A DNA stretch of 28,494 bases. It comes from Thermoclostridium sp036562185. Lineage in GTDB: Bacteria; Bacillota; Clostridia; DSM-8532. Shown in pieces: positions 15,885 to 24,221 of this stretch. The number at the start of each line of letters is the position of its first letter. Position 1 is the first letter of the stretch. The DNA is taken from contig DATCKN010000070.1 in assembly GCA_036562185.1 (NCBI GenBank), forward strand, positions 1-28,494. Direction: 5' to 3'. The position numbers and the translations under genes were made by a program. The notes beneath the pieces were generated by a model. The model did not search any database. It saw nothing but the letters and a program-made list of their open reading frames with translations, and was not told the origin of the DNA.

Positions 15885-17129
15885 ATGGCAGGTAACTTGG
15901 TAACCGTTATCGGCGGAGGGGCAGCAGGGCTTGTTGCGGCAATCTCGGCAAAAAGAGCCGGAGCCGATGTTACAATACTTGAAAGGAATCCCCGGGTGGG
16001 TAAAAAAATACTTGTTACAGGTAACGGGAGATGTAATTTTAGTAATATTAATGCCGGTATAAACTGTTATTATGGTAAAAACCCCGGGTTTGTGCGAGGA
16101 GCATTGTCGGCTTTTACAGTGAGCGACACCATCCGTTTTTTCGAGCAGCTGGGAATAGAACATAAAGTAGAGGACAATGGAAAGGTTTTTCCGATGTCAG
16201 ACCAGGCGTCCAGCATCCTTGACGTGCTTTTGTACGAGCTTGACGACAAAAAAATTAATGTGGTCTGCGACTGCATGGTGACCGGCATAGCGAAAAAAGG
16301 GGATAAATTTGTTATCAATACCGAAAAAGGTGAAACATATACTGCCCACAGTGTTATAATAGCAACCGGCGGCAAGGCGATGCCATCCACCGGTTCGGAC
16401 GGGAACGGCTATGACCTGGTAAAGAAACTTGGGCACAGAATAACAGATATATTCCCAGCGTTGGTTCAGATAATGCTTGAAGGCTCGTTCTTTAAACGAA
16501 TAGAAGGGGTAAAGCTTGAGGGTACTGCTGAGGTAATATATAAAAACAAATCGTTGGCAAAAGACAGAGGGGATATCCTTTTTGCAAATTACGGCGTATC
16601 AGGGCCGCCAATACTGCAGATAAGCAGGAAAGCCGGAGAGCTTCTTAATGAAGGAAAAGAAGCATATATAAAAATTACGGTAATGGATATGCCTGAAGAA
16701 AGGTTTAAAAATATCTTAAACAGGCGCTTTGAAGATTTGCGTGACAAACCTTTGGATGTAAGTTTCATAGGACTTGTTAATAAAAGGTTGATTCCTGTTA
16801 TATTGACTGAAGCAGGGATAGATAATATTAAAAAACCCGTCGCTTGCTTGACAGAAAGAGAAAAGGAAAGCATTATAAGAATTCTTACAGACTGGAGAAT
16901 GAAAATACGCGGAACAAAAAGCTGGCCAAGCGCACAGGTAACGGCGGGCGGTGTTGACACAAGGGATATTGACGAAAACACAATGGAGTCCAGGCTGGTT
17001 GACGGACTTTATTTTGCAGGTGAAATAATGGATATAGATGGCCGGTGCGGAGGGTTTAACCTTCAGTGGGCATGGTCATCGGGATATATTGCAGGAAAAA
17101 ATGCGGCGCTAAGGAGTGTTACATGTTAA
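15885..17129 (+). CDS. HI0933/BaiN-family flavoprotein
   Basis: FAD-binding protein of the HI0933-like family (Pfam PF03486), 414 residues. The N-terminal dinucleotide-binding motif is VIGGGAAGLVAA. The family hallmark VGKKILVTGNGRCNFSN follows. VIIATGGKAMPSTGSDGNGYD is mid-protein (quoted in part as ATGGKAMPSTGSDG), and GVDTRDIDENTMESR with GLYFAGEIMDIDGRCGGFN closes the FAD site. Members are soluble oxidoreductases, some implicated in bile acid or other enone reduction, most without known substrate. The start follows TTGGAGG by 7 bases. Its last 7 bases overlap the next gene, another FAD enzyme, so the two are translationally coupled and may act together. The family is certain; the reaction is not known. 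Confidence 0.9.
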   Translation: MAGNLVTVIGGGAAGLVAAISAKRAGADVTILERNPRVGKKILVTGNGRCNFSNINAGINCYYGKNPGFVRGALSAFTVSDTIRFFEQLGIEHKVEDNGKVFPMSDQASSILDVLLYELDDKKINVVCDCMVTGIAKKGDKFVINTEKGETYTAHSVIIATGGKAMPSTGSDGNGYDLVKKLGHRITDIFPALVQIMLEGSFFKRIEGVKLEGTAEVIYKNKSLAKDRGDILFANYGVSGPPILQISRKAGELLNEGKEAYIKITVMDMPEERFKNILNRRFEDLRDKPLDVSFIGLVNKRLIPVILTEAGIDNIKKPVACLTEREKESIIRILTDWRMKIRGTKSWPSAQVTAGGVDTRDIDENTMESRLVDGLYFAGEIMDIDGRCGGFNLQWAWSSGYIAGKNAALRSVTC

Positions 17130-18733
17130 GGGTTTCAAATATAAAGGTTAAACTGAATGAACTTGAAAATCCAAAAGACGAAATACAGGTTTTAAAGCAT
17201 AAGCTTCTGTCAAAATTAAAGATATCGGAAAGAGAGCTGAAGCATTTTAAAATATCGAAAAAATCGGTTGATGCAAGGAAAAAGGATGACATCTGCCTGG
17301 TATATTCGGTGGATGCGGATGTCCATAATGAAACAGTGCTTCTTCGCCGGGCTGATGCAAAAAACATAACTCCTGTCCAGGATATGGAATATAAAATTGA
17401 ACCGCATGGCAGCGAGAAATTAACAGAACGCCCTGTTATTGTTGGTATGGGGCCTGCCGGGCTTTTTGCAGGATTGATGCTTTCAAGGTACGGCTACAGG
17501 CCAATTCTTGTTGACAGGGGAGACGACGTCGACAAAAGGGTTGATAGAATAAACAGGTTCTGGAAAGAAGGAAATCTGGATACAGAAAGCAATGTGCAGT
17601 TTGGCGAAGGAGGCGCAGGTACTTTTTCGGACGGCAAGCTAACCACTTTAATCAATGATAAAAGATGCACCGTTGTATTGGAAGAGTTTGTAAAAGCAGG
17701 TGCACCAAAAGAAATTTTGTATCACTACAGGCCTCATATTGGAACAGATTTGCTGAGAAATGTCGTAAAAAATATACGGCAGGAGATCATAGCAAACGGT
17801 GGGGAGGTCAGGTTCAGATCAAAAGTTACTGATATTGTAATAAATAATGGCTGTATACATGCATTAAAGATAAATGATGACGAGAGCCTCCGCTGCGGTA
17901 TTGCGTTATTTGCGCTGGGGCACAGTGCAAGGGATACTTTTGAAATGCTGAAACGGCATGGTGTTGCTATCATCCCGAAAGCATTTTCTGTAGGTGTACG
18001 AATTGAACACCCGCAGAGTTTAATCAATAATGCCCAGTACGGGGATGCTGCTTCACACCCGATGCTTGGTGCGGCAGATTACAAGCTTGCCTATCATTCA
18101 AAAAACGGAAGATCTGCCTATACTTTTTGCATGTGCCCGGGAGGGTATGTTGTTGCAGCGGCATCAGAGCATAACAGTATAGTGACAAACGGAATGAGCG
18201 AATATAAGCGGGACGGTAAAAATGCAAATGCTGCCCTGCTTGTAGGTGTCACACCGGCGGACTTTATGAGTGATGATCCCCTTGCAGGGATTGAGTTCCA
18301 AAGGAAATGGGAAAGGCTTGCGTTTAAAGCCGGTGGTGAGAATTACGCGGCACCGGCGCAGCTTACCGGGGATTTTTTGAATGACCGGAAAAGCACCGGT
18401 TTTGGCAGTGTCACCCCGACGTACAGGCCCGGAGTGGTGCTTTCTGAAATTAAACACTGCCTGCCTGATTATGTTATTGAAACAATGAAGGAAGCAATTA
18501 TCTATTTCGATTCAAAACTGAAAGGCTTTGCACTGCCGGATGGTATTCTTACGGGTGTTGAAACAAGAAGTTCGTCTCCGGTGCGGATAATCAGGGACGA
18601 AAATTTCGTAGCCAATATAGGCGGGTTATACCCGGTCGGTGAAGGAGCAGGATATGCCGGAGGTATTATGTCATCTGCAGTTGACGGAATTAGGACCGCG
18701 GAAAAGATAATTGAAAGATATTCACCATTTTAG
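17123..18733 (+). CDS. COG2509-type uncharacterised FAD-dependent dehydrogenase
   Basis: FAD-dependent protein of 536 residues. A short N-terminal domain (1-90, MLRVSNIKVKLNELE) is typical of this family. The FAD-binding motif VIVGMGPAGLFAG lies near G108-G113, then VDRG, and the family signature VQFGEGGAGTFSDGKL. The C-terminal FAD contact is GGLYPVGEGAGYAGGIMSSAVDG. The frame runs upstream to 17066, inside the previous gene. AAGGAG at 17111-17116 lies 6 bases before the ATG at 17123, which overlaps the previous stop by 7 bp, so that start is chosen. Such proteins are widespread in Clostridia and often sit beside HI0933-family genes. No substrate is known; a soluble redox role is the safest statement. 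Confidence 0.87.
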   Translation: MLRVSNIKVKLNELENPKDEIQVLKHKLLSKLKISERELKHFKISKKSVDARKKDDICLVYSVDADVHNETVLLRRADAKNITPVQDMEYKIEPHGSEKLTERPVIVGMGPAGLFAGLMLSRYGYRPILVDRGDDVDKRVDRINRFWKEGNLDTESNVQFGEGGAGTFSDGKLTTLINDKRCTVVLEEFVKAGAPKEILYHYRPHIGTDLLRNVVKNIRQEIIANGGEVRFRSKVTDIVINNGCIHALKINDDESLRCGIALFALGHSARDTFEMLKRHGVAIIPKAFSVGVRIEHPQSLINNAQYGDAASHPMLGAADYKLAYHSKNGRSAYTFCMCPGGYVVAAASEHNSIVTNGMSEYKRDGKNANAALLVGVTPADFMSDDPLAGIEFQRKWERLAFKAGGENYAAPAQLTGDFLNDRKSTGFGSVTPTYRPGVVLSEIKHCLPDYVIETMKEAIIYFDSKLKGFALPDGILTGVETRSSSPVRIIRDENFVANIGGLYPVGEGAGYAGGIMSSAVDGIRTAEKIIERYSPF

Positions 18734-18806
18734 AAAATGAATTAATAACTGGAGAAATTATTGAGGAACCAAAAAATCAATGAAGGTAATTTCAGGATGA
18801 GATATT

Positions 18807-19721
18807 ATGATTGATGTATGCCTTTTAGGTACCGGCGGTGTAATGCCGCTTCCGGGCAGATGGCTTTCATCTGCGTTAATCAGATATAACGGAAAAATGA
18901 TATTGATTGATTGCGGTGAAGGAACCCAGGTCCCGGTTAAAATGGCAGGATGGGGCTTTAAGGCAATAGATGCGGTTGTGTTCACGCATTATCATGGCGA
19001 TCATATAGCAGGATTGCCCGGATTGCTTCTTACTATAGGAAACTCCGGGCGTGTTGACCCGCTGAATTTAATGGGACCGCCTGGTTTAAAGAAAGTGGTT
19101 GAAGGATTAACCGTTATAGCTCCTGAATTGCCGTATAAGCTTAATTTGGTTGAGTTGTCGGATAAGGATGAGACAGAAACACATTTAAACGGCCTGATAA
19201 TTAAAAGCATCCCCGTGGATCATACCATTACATGCCTAAGCTACAGCCTTATTCTTAAAAGGCAGGGTAAGTTTGATGTTGAAAAGGCCCGAAAGCTAAA
19301 TATTCCTGTTGAATACTATAAAAAGCTGCAAAATGGCCATACGGTGCAAGCAGGGGATTTGGCTGTAAAACCTGAAATGGTTCTCGGGCCGGAGAGAAGG
19401 GGAATAAAAGTATGTTATTGCACCGATTCAAGGCCAACCGACAAGCTTGTTGGTTTTGTCAGCGAGGCAGATCTTTTCATATGTGAAGGGATGTATGGCG
19501 ATAATGAAGAAATGGAAAAGGCCATACAGAAAAAACATATGACTTTTGTGGAAGCTGCTGAAATTGCAAGCAAAGCTAATGTCAAAGCTTTGTGGTTAAC
19601 GCATTACAGCCCGTCTTTAAACGATCCCGGGAAATATATTGAAGAAGCAGCAAAAATTTTCCCGAAGGCAAAAGCCAGTACTGATCTACAAATGAGCACA
19701 TTCGGGTTTTCTCCGGAATAA
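18807..19721 (+). CDS. rnz: Ribonuclease Z (tRNA 3' processing endonuclease)
   Basis: Zinc-dependent metallo-beta-lactamase-fold nuclease that trims 3' ends of tRNA precursors. The metal motif FTHYHGDHIAG gives H61, H63, D65 and H66. Further ligands are in PVDHTITCLSY, the aspartate of CTDSRP and the late LTHYSPS. GTGGVMPLPGR at the N-terminus is a usual RNase Z start, and the 304-residue length fits the short form (about 310). GHTVQAGDLAVKP matches the segment seen in bacterial RNase Z. It lies 73 bp after the flavoprotein pair without an obvious terminator, so it may be co-transcribed. ElaC naming is an equivalent alternative. Confidence 0.92.
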   Translation: MIDVCLLGTGGVMPLPGRWLSSALIRYNGKMILIDCGEGTQVPVKMAGWGFKAIDAVVFTHYHGDHIAGLPGLLLTIGNSGRVDPLNLMGPPGLKKVVEGLTVIAPELPYKLNLVELSDKDETETHLNGLIIKSIPVDHTITCLSYSLILKRQGKFDVEKARKLNIPVEYYKKLQNGHTVQAGDLAVKPEMVLGPERRGIKVCYCTDSRPTDKLVGFVSEADLFICEGMYGDNEEMEKAIQKKHMTFVEAAEIASKANVKALWLTHYSPSLNDPGKYIEEAAKIFPKAKASTDLQMSTFGFSPE

Positions 19722-19729
19722 CTTGTTTT

Positions 19730-19738
19730 TGCTATAAT
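19730..19738 (+). promoter_or_regulatory. Possible extended -10 promoter before the transglutaminase-like gene
   Basis: TGC-TATAAT (19730-19738) fits an extended -10, with no clear -35. It lies 150 bp before the start codon in an AT-rich gap, so the assignment is tentative. Confidence 0.35.
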
Positions 19739-19887
19739 TTAACTGTTTAGATATAATAATATATGTGTGCAATATAGATTACATAAATAGAATTATAATC
19801 TCTAATTTACTTTATAATGCAAAATTTCAAATTAACAGAAGCTTCAAAATAGCTGAATAATATCCTGTTTACTGGAGGCGGGATTTC

Positions 19888-21531
19888 TTGAGAGAAAACA
19901 GAACAAAATCATCCGGTGTTTTACTGGCTTTTTTCATTATATGCATTATTGTCGTTATATCAGTTTATACGGTTAATCAAATAAGAGAGAGCAGAATTGT
20001 GGATTTAATATCGGTTGAAGCGGGAACCAGTCTGCCCGAAGCAGATTTTTTTTATAATGGTACAGCAGATTCGGTTTCATATGTTACCGATATTTCAGCA
20101 ATACCGTTGAATGTTCCGGGAATTTACGATGTAGAAATAAATGTTGACGGCAGGGTATATAAATCCAAAGTTGAGGTAAAAGATACCATTGCCCCCACAG
20201 GAGTAGTTAAAGCTTTGGATTTATACGAAGGAGAAACTGCCGAACCCGAGGAATTTTTTGAAAGCATAAGCGATGCTACCGATGTTACTGTAGCTTTTAA
20301 ATTTGAACCCGATTTCAGCAGAAGGAATTTACAGACCGTTTCGCTTATACTTACCGATACATCAGGAAACACATCCGAATATGAAACAACCCTTTGGATT
20401 TCCAAACTGAAAGAAAAAGTGCAGGTTGAAGCGTCATTGGAGCTTCTCGATATTGAAAAATTTATAAAACCAAATGTGAAAGCCCGGAATATAAGCCTTA
20501 TCGACGGGCCTACATCGCTTACGAAAGTCGGTAAATATCCGGTCCAGATAAATATTGATGGTGAAATATATGAATCCACCGTTGAAATAATTGACACAAT
20601 TCCACCACAGGGTACAGCCGAACCACAGACTGCATGGGTGGGTGATGTGATTGAACCTGAGAGCTTTATTTCTGAAATTAACGACAATACATCAGTTACT
20701 GTCAGGTATAAGGAAGAGCCGGATTTTAACTTCGAAGGAGAACAAATTGTAAGCCTTGTTTTGGCTGATGAAGGAGAAAACGAGACAGTTATTCAGACCA
20801 AACTGGTTACCGTAAAAGATACCGAACCTCCGAAAATTTACGGTACGAAAAAAGCAACTGCTTATATTGGTATACCTTTCTCATATAAAAAGGACGTTTA
20901 TGCAGAAGACAACAGGGACGGGGAAGTACCAATAACAGTTGATGCCAGCCAGGTTAACCTGAAAGTGGAAGGAGAGTATACAGCCATTTACTCCGCTGCC
21001 GATTCATCGGGAAATATTACTACAGAAGAAGTTACCATAACAGTGAAGAAGCAAACCGTAACCATGGAGGAATTGGAAAGGCTTGCAGATGAAGTGCTGG
21101 CACAGATAACAACCGAAAATATGACATTAAGGGAGAAAGCATGGGAAATTTATAAATATGTAAATACTCATATAACATACACCGGGTACTCTGATAAAAC
21201 CGATTGGATGAAGGAGGCATACAACGGTATTACAAAAGGCGTAGGAGATTGTTTCACTTATTATTCAATGTCACACCTCCTGTTAAACAGAATAGGAATA
21301 CAAACACTGAGTGTTGAAAGGCTTACAAAGCCTGGAGAAGCAAAACATTATTGGCATATGGTAAATTATGGTGAAGGATGGTACCATTTTGATGCCTGCA
21401 TTCATAAACCTCCCCTTGTGTCATTCATGCTGACAGACGATGAATTGGATGCATATTCAAGGCGGCATAAGGATAATTATTACTACAGGTATGACAGGGA
21501 AAATTACCCTGCAACGCCAAAGAAGCAGTAG
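19888..21531 (+). CDS. Membrane-anchored Ig-repeat protein with a transglutaminase-like domain
   Basis: Extracytoplasmic protein of 547 residues. Residues 10-28 (VLLAFFIICIIVVISVYTV) form a single N-terminal membrane anchor with a positive cytoplasmic end. Ig-like units of about 80 residues follow, two of them clear repeats (KDTIAPTG..., IDTIPPQG...), and then a DUF5011-like unit (DTEPPKIYG to VTITVKK). The C-terminal third is a transglutaminase-like core with a complete triad: C455 (GVGDCFTYYS), H487 (KHYWHMVNY) and D502 (GWYHFDAC). The start is TTG, 9 bases after GGAGG at 19874-19878; there is no good ATG. Bacterial enzymes of this type act as cysteine proteases or cross-linkers at the cell surface. 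It lies 80 bp before a racemase; a link to the surface-modification genes downstream is possible but not shown. Confidence 0.85.
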   Translation: MRENRTKSSGVLLAFFIICIIVVISVYTVNQIRESRIVDLISVEAGTSLPEADFFYNGTADSVSYVTDISAIPLNVPGIYDVEINVDGRVYKSKVEVKDTIAPTGVVKALDLYEGETAEPEEFFESISDATDVTVAFKFEPDFSRRNLQTVSLILTDTSGNTSEYETTLWISKLKEKVQVEASLELLDIEKFIKPNVKARNISLIDGPTSLTKVGKYPVQINIDGEIYESTVEIIDTIPPQGTAEPQTAWVGDVIEPESFISEINDNTSVTVRYKEEPDFNFEGEQIVSLVLADEGENETVIQTKLVTVKDTEPPKIYGTKKATAYIGIPFSYKKDVYAEDNRDGEVPITVDASQVNLKVEGEYTAIYSAADSSGNITTEEVTITVKKQTVTMEELERLADEVLAQITTENMTLREKAWEIYKYVNTHITYTGYSDKTDWMKEAYNGITKGVGDCFTYYSMSHLLLNRIGIQTLSVERLTKPGEAKHYWHMVNYGEGWYHFDACIHKPPLVSFMLTDDELDAYSRRHKDNYYYRYDRENYPATPKKQ

Positions 21532-21610
21532 TTGTATTTTTAAGAACTAAATAAGATTTTATGGTGAGTTAGCTTATATAGCATCAAAAAGCTTAATCTG
21601 AGGGAAAAAT

Positions 21611-22330
21611 ATGAAAAAATTAGGGGTTATCGGAGGACTGGGGCCACTGGCGACTGCCTGTTTTATAGAGATGGTGGTAAAAATGACTGATGCCGGAGCT
21701 GATAGTGAGCATATACCGATGATAATATACAACAAACCCGGCATACCGGATAGATCAAGTTTTATTTTGGGGAGAAGCAGTGATAACCCATTTACTGAAA
21801 TGGTTGGAATAGGGAAAGCTTTAGTCGGGCAGGGAGTGGATTATATCGCTATTCCATGTGTTACAGCATATTATTTTTATAACCAGCTGTGCGATGAGCT
21901 TGAAGTGCCTGTTATTGATATGATTGGTGAAACTGCATGTTACTTAATGGAAAATGGGATTCGCAGAGCCGGTATAATGGCGACTGATGGTACCATCGCA
22001 GGGGGATTTTTGAAAAAAAGGCTGGAACAGCAGGGAATTGAAGTGGTTCAGCCATCGGTTAACGGGCAGCAGCTTCTGATGAACATTATATACAACGGCA
22101 TAAAAGCCAACATGCCATTTTCCATGGAGGATTTCAACACTGTCAAAAATGAGCTTTTTGATGCAGATGCAGAAGTGATTGTACTTGGATGCACCGAGCT
22201 GTCTGTAATAAGGAGAGATTATGAAATCGGTCCCGGTTTTGTAGATGCAATGCAGATATTGGCGAGAAAATCGGTTTTATTGTGTGGCGGTAATCTTAAA
22301 AAGGAATATTTACGTTTTCTGAGTTGGTAA
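21611..22330 (+). CDS. Aspartate/glutamate racemase family protein
   Basis: Cofactor-independent racemase of 239 residues that would interconvert L- and D-aspartate or glutamate. The N-terminus LGVIGGLGPLATACF is the family hallmark. The two catalytic cysteines are C83 (AIPCVTAYYF) and C194 (VLGCTELS). The first motif is normally PCNTAH; here Asn is Val and His is Tyr, which may change substrate. GIMATDGTIAGGFLKKRL is also typical of YgeA/RacX-like members. It is too short and lacks the features of housekeeping glutamate racemase MurI, so it is more likely an accessory racemase, possibly broad-specificity. It precedes the adenylation gene by 120 bp on the same strand with no terminator between, which suggests that it supplies a D-amino acid to that pathway. 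Confidence 0.85.
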   Translation: MKKLGVIGGLGPLATACFIEMVVKMTDAGADSEHIPMIIYNKPGIPDRSSFILGRSSDNPFTEMVGIGKALVGQGVDYIAIPCVTAYYFYNQLCDELEVPVIDMIGETACYLMENGIRRAGIMATDGTIAGGFLKKRLEQQGIEVVQPSVNGQQLLMNIIYNGIKANMPFSMEDFNTVKNELFDADAEVIVLGCTELSVIRRDYEIGPGFVDAMQILARKSVLLCGGNLKKEYLRFLSW

Positions 22331-22450
22331 AGATATTTCCGGATGCTGTTCATGTAATATTACTTAAGATATAAAAAAATGGAAATAAATCTTTGTGCAT
22401 CCATGGCAATACAGATTCATTATTTGTATAAAAAGCAAGAGGTGCAAATG

Positions 22451-23980
22451 ATGACAAGGCAGACCAACATTCTGGAATACCTGGAAAATATCTGGAATTT
22501 ATATCCTGACAAAGTATGCTATGCCAATGAATCTGAAGAATTTACATTCAGACAGGTGTATATCAGCGCGAGGGCGATAGGCACCTTCCTTTATAAACAG
22601 GGGCACTATAAGAAGCCGGTGGTTGTTTTCATGAAAAAGCATCCGAAAACAATCATTGCATTTTTAGGTGTTGTTTATGCCGGAGATTATTATGTCCCTA
22701 TCGATGAAGAAATGCCGGTCCACAGAATTGAACTGATATTTAAAAATTTGTTGCCTGAGGCTGTTATATGTGATGAATCCACGAAAGATAAGATAAAAAC
22801 ATTTAATTATGATAAAAATGTTTATTTGTATGATGACCTGGTAAAGACAAGCCCTGACGATGAAGTTCTTAAGAAAATTTTCGATCGGGCCATAGATACC
22901 GATCCCATATATGTGGTTTTTACATCGGGCTCAACCGGAGTGCCGAAAGGCGTTGTTGCATGCCACCGTTCTGTTATTGATTACATTGAAAGCTTTTCAG
23001 AAGTTTTGGGAATTAACTCTTCTACCGTTTTCGGGAACCAGACTCCGCTTTATGTGGATGCATCGCTGAAAGAGATCTACCCTACACTGAAATTTGGAGC
23101 AACGGCATATATAATTCCAAAGGAACTGTTCATGTTTCCACTGAAACTGATTGAATTCCTTAACGAAAAGAAGATTAACACGATATGCTGGGTTGTTCCT
23201 GCTTTAACGATGATTTCAGGCCTTGGCGTGTTTGATAAGGTTAAACCCGAATACCTCCACACAATTGCCTTTGGAAGCGAAGTTTTTCCGATGAAGCAGT
23301 TCCTGATCTGGAGGAAAGCCCTTCCCTATGCAAGGTTCATAAACCTTTACGGTCCAACCGAAGCTACCGGGATGTCATGTTACTATATAGTTGATCGCGA
23401 GTTTTCTGAAAATGATGTCATACCTATAGGCAGACCTTTCAGAAACACAGACATTATTCTGCTGAATGAGCAAAATCAGCCTGCAAAAGAGGGGGAACCG
23501 GGAGAAATATGCATCCGCGGAACTTCGCTGACACTGGGCTACTACAGGGATTTTGACAGGACGGCGGAAGTATTCGTACAGAACCCGTTGAACAACCTGT
23601 ATCCTGAACTTATATACCGAACAGGGGATCTTGGAAAGTACAACGAACGGGGGGAACTGATCTTCCTGTCCAGAAAAGATTACCAGATAAAACACATGGG
23701 GCACAGGATTGAACTGGGCGAAATTGAGGCAGCCATTGGCAGGATGAACGGAATAATTAATGCCTGCTGCATTTTTGATGACGAGAAGAAAAAGATTGTA
23801 CTTTTTTATACCGGCAACAGTCCAAAAACTGATGTTATTAACTATGCCAAGGAAAAGCTGCCCAGGTATATGATCCCGCATGTCATTGAGAAACTTGAGG
23901 TTATGCCGTTAACAACAAATGGAAAAATCAACAGGCTGTTGCTGAAGGAAAAATATATGAACAGAAAGGAGGAGCCATAA
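22451..23980 (+). CDS. Stand-alone amino acid adenylation enzyme, DltA-like, with a Glu-like pocket
   Basis: NRPS/DltA-type enzyme of about 509 residues that would activate an amino acid with ATP and load it on the adjacent carrier protein. Core motifs are VVFTSGSTGVPKG (S159 onward), YVDASLKEIYP (A4), NLYGPTEAT (A5), YRTGDLGKY (A7), RKDYQIKHMGHRIELGEIE (A8) and K492 in TTNGKINR (A10). Read by eye against PheA, the pocket is D203, A204, K207, C246, I272, F274, L299, G307, M308. D203 would bind the amino group, and K207 could pair with an acidic side chain. DltA has MFCGE where this protein has AFGSE (G275), so the cysteine linked to D-alanine choice is missing. The frame opens at 22379, but GAGGTG (22439-22444) supports the ATG at 22451 or 22448. 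Confidence 0.85.
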   Translation: MTRQTNILEYLENIWNLYPDKVCYANESEEFTFRQVYISARAIGTFLYKQGHYKKPVVVFMKKHPKTIIAFLGVVYAGDYYVPIDEEMPVHRIELIFKNLLPEAVICDESTKDKIKTFNYDKNVYLYDDLVKTSPDDEVLKKIFDRAIDTDPIYVVFTSGSTGVPKGVVACHRSVIDYIESFSEVLGINSSTVFGNQTPLYVDASLKEIYPTLKFGATAYIIPKELFMFPLKLIEFLNEKKINTICWVVPALTMISGLGVFDKVKPEYLHTIAFGSEVFPMKQFLIWRKALPYARFINLYGPTEATGMSCYYIVDREFSENDVIPIGRPFRNTDIILLNEQNQPAKEGEPGEICIRGTSLTLGYYRDFDRTAEVFVQNPLNNLYPELIYRTGDLGKYNERGELIFLSRKDYQIKHMGHRIELGEIEAAIGRMNGIINACCIFDDEKKKIVLFYTGNSPKTDVINYAKEKLPRYMIPHVIEKLEVMPLTTNGKINRLLLKEKYMNRKEEP

Positions 23981-23985
23981 ATAAA

Positions 23986-24216
23986 ATGGAAGCATTATTG
24001 AGAATCCTTGAAGATTTGCATCCCGAAGTGGATTTTGAAACAAATAAATCCTTAATTGATGATAAAATACTGGATTCTTTTGATATTATTACGCTAATCG
24101 CTGAAATAAGCGAGGAGTATGATGTTAAAATACCTGTGGACGAGATAGTGCCTGAGAATTTTAATTCAGCAGAGGCTTTGTACAATCTGATTCAAAGGCT
24201 TAAAGATGAGGAGTAG
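23986..24216 (+). CDS. DltC-like carrier protein
   Basis: Acyl/aminoacyl carrier protein of 76 residues. The phosphopantetheine site is S31 in KILDSFDIITLI, close to the LDSF motif of DltC (ordinary ACPs have DSLD). The protein is acidic with the four-helix pattern of carrier proteins, and VPENFNSAEALYNLIQRL is a typical third and fourth helix. It starts 5 bp after the adenylation gene behind AAGGAGGAG and is followed 5 bp later by the MBOAT gene, so it should carry the activated amino acid from the adenylation enzyme to the membrane transferase. Confidence 0.9.
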   Translation: MEALLRILEDLHPEVDFETNKSLIDDKILDSFDIITLIAEISEEYDVKIPVDEIVPENFNSAEALYNLIQRLKDEE

Positions 24217-24221
24217 GTATT

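Noticed and set aside
22379..22450. N-terminal extension of the adenylation enzyme
   Set aside because: No ribosome binding site before 22379 and no similarity to DltA-type N-termini; GAGGTG supports a start at 22448 or 22451.
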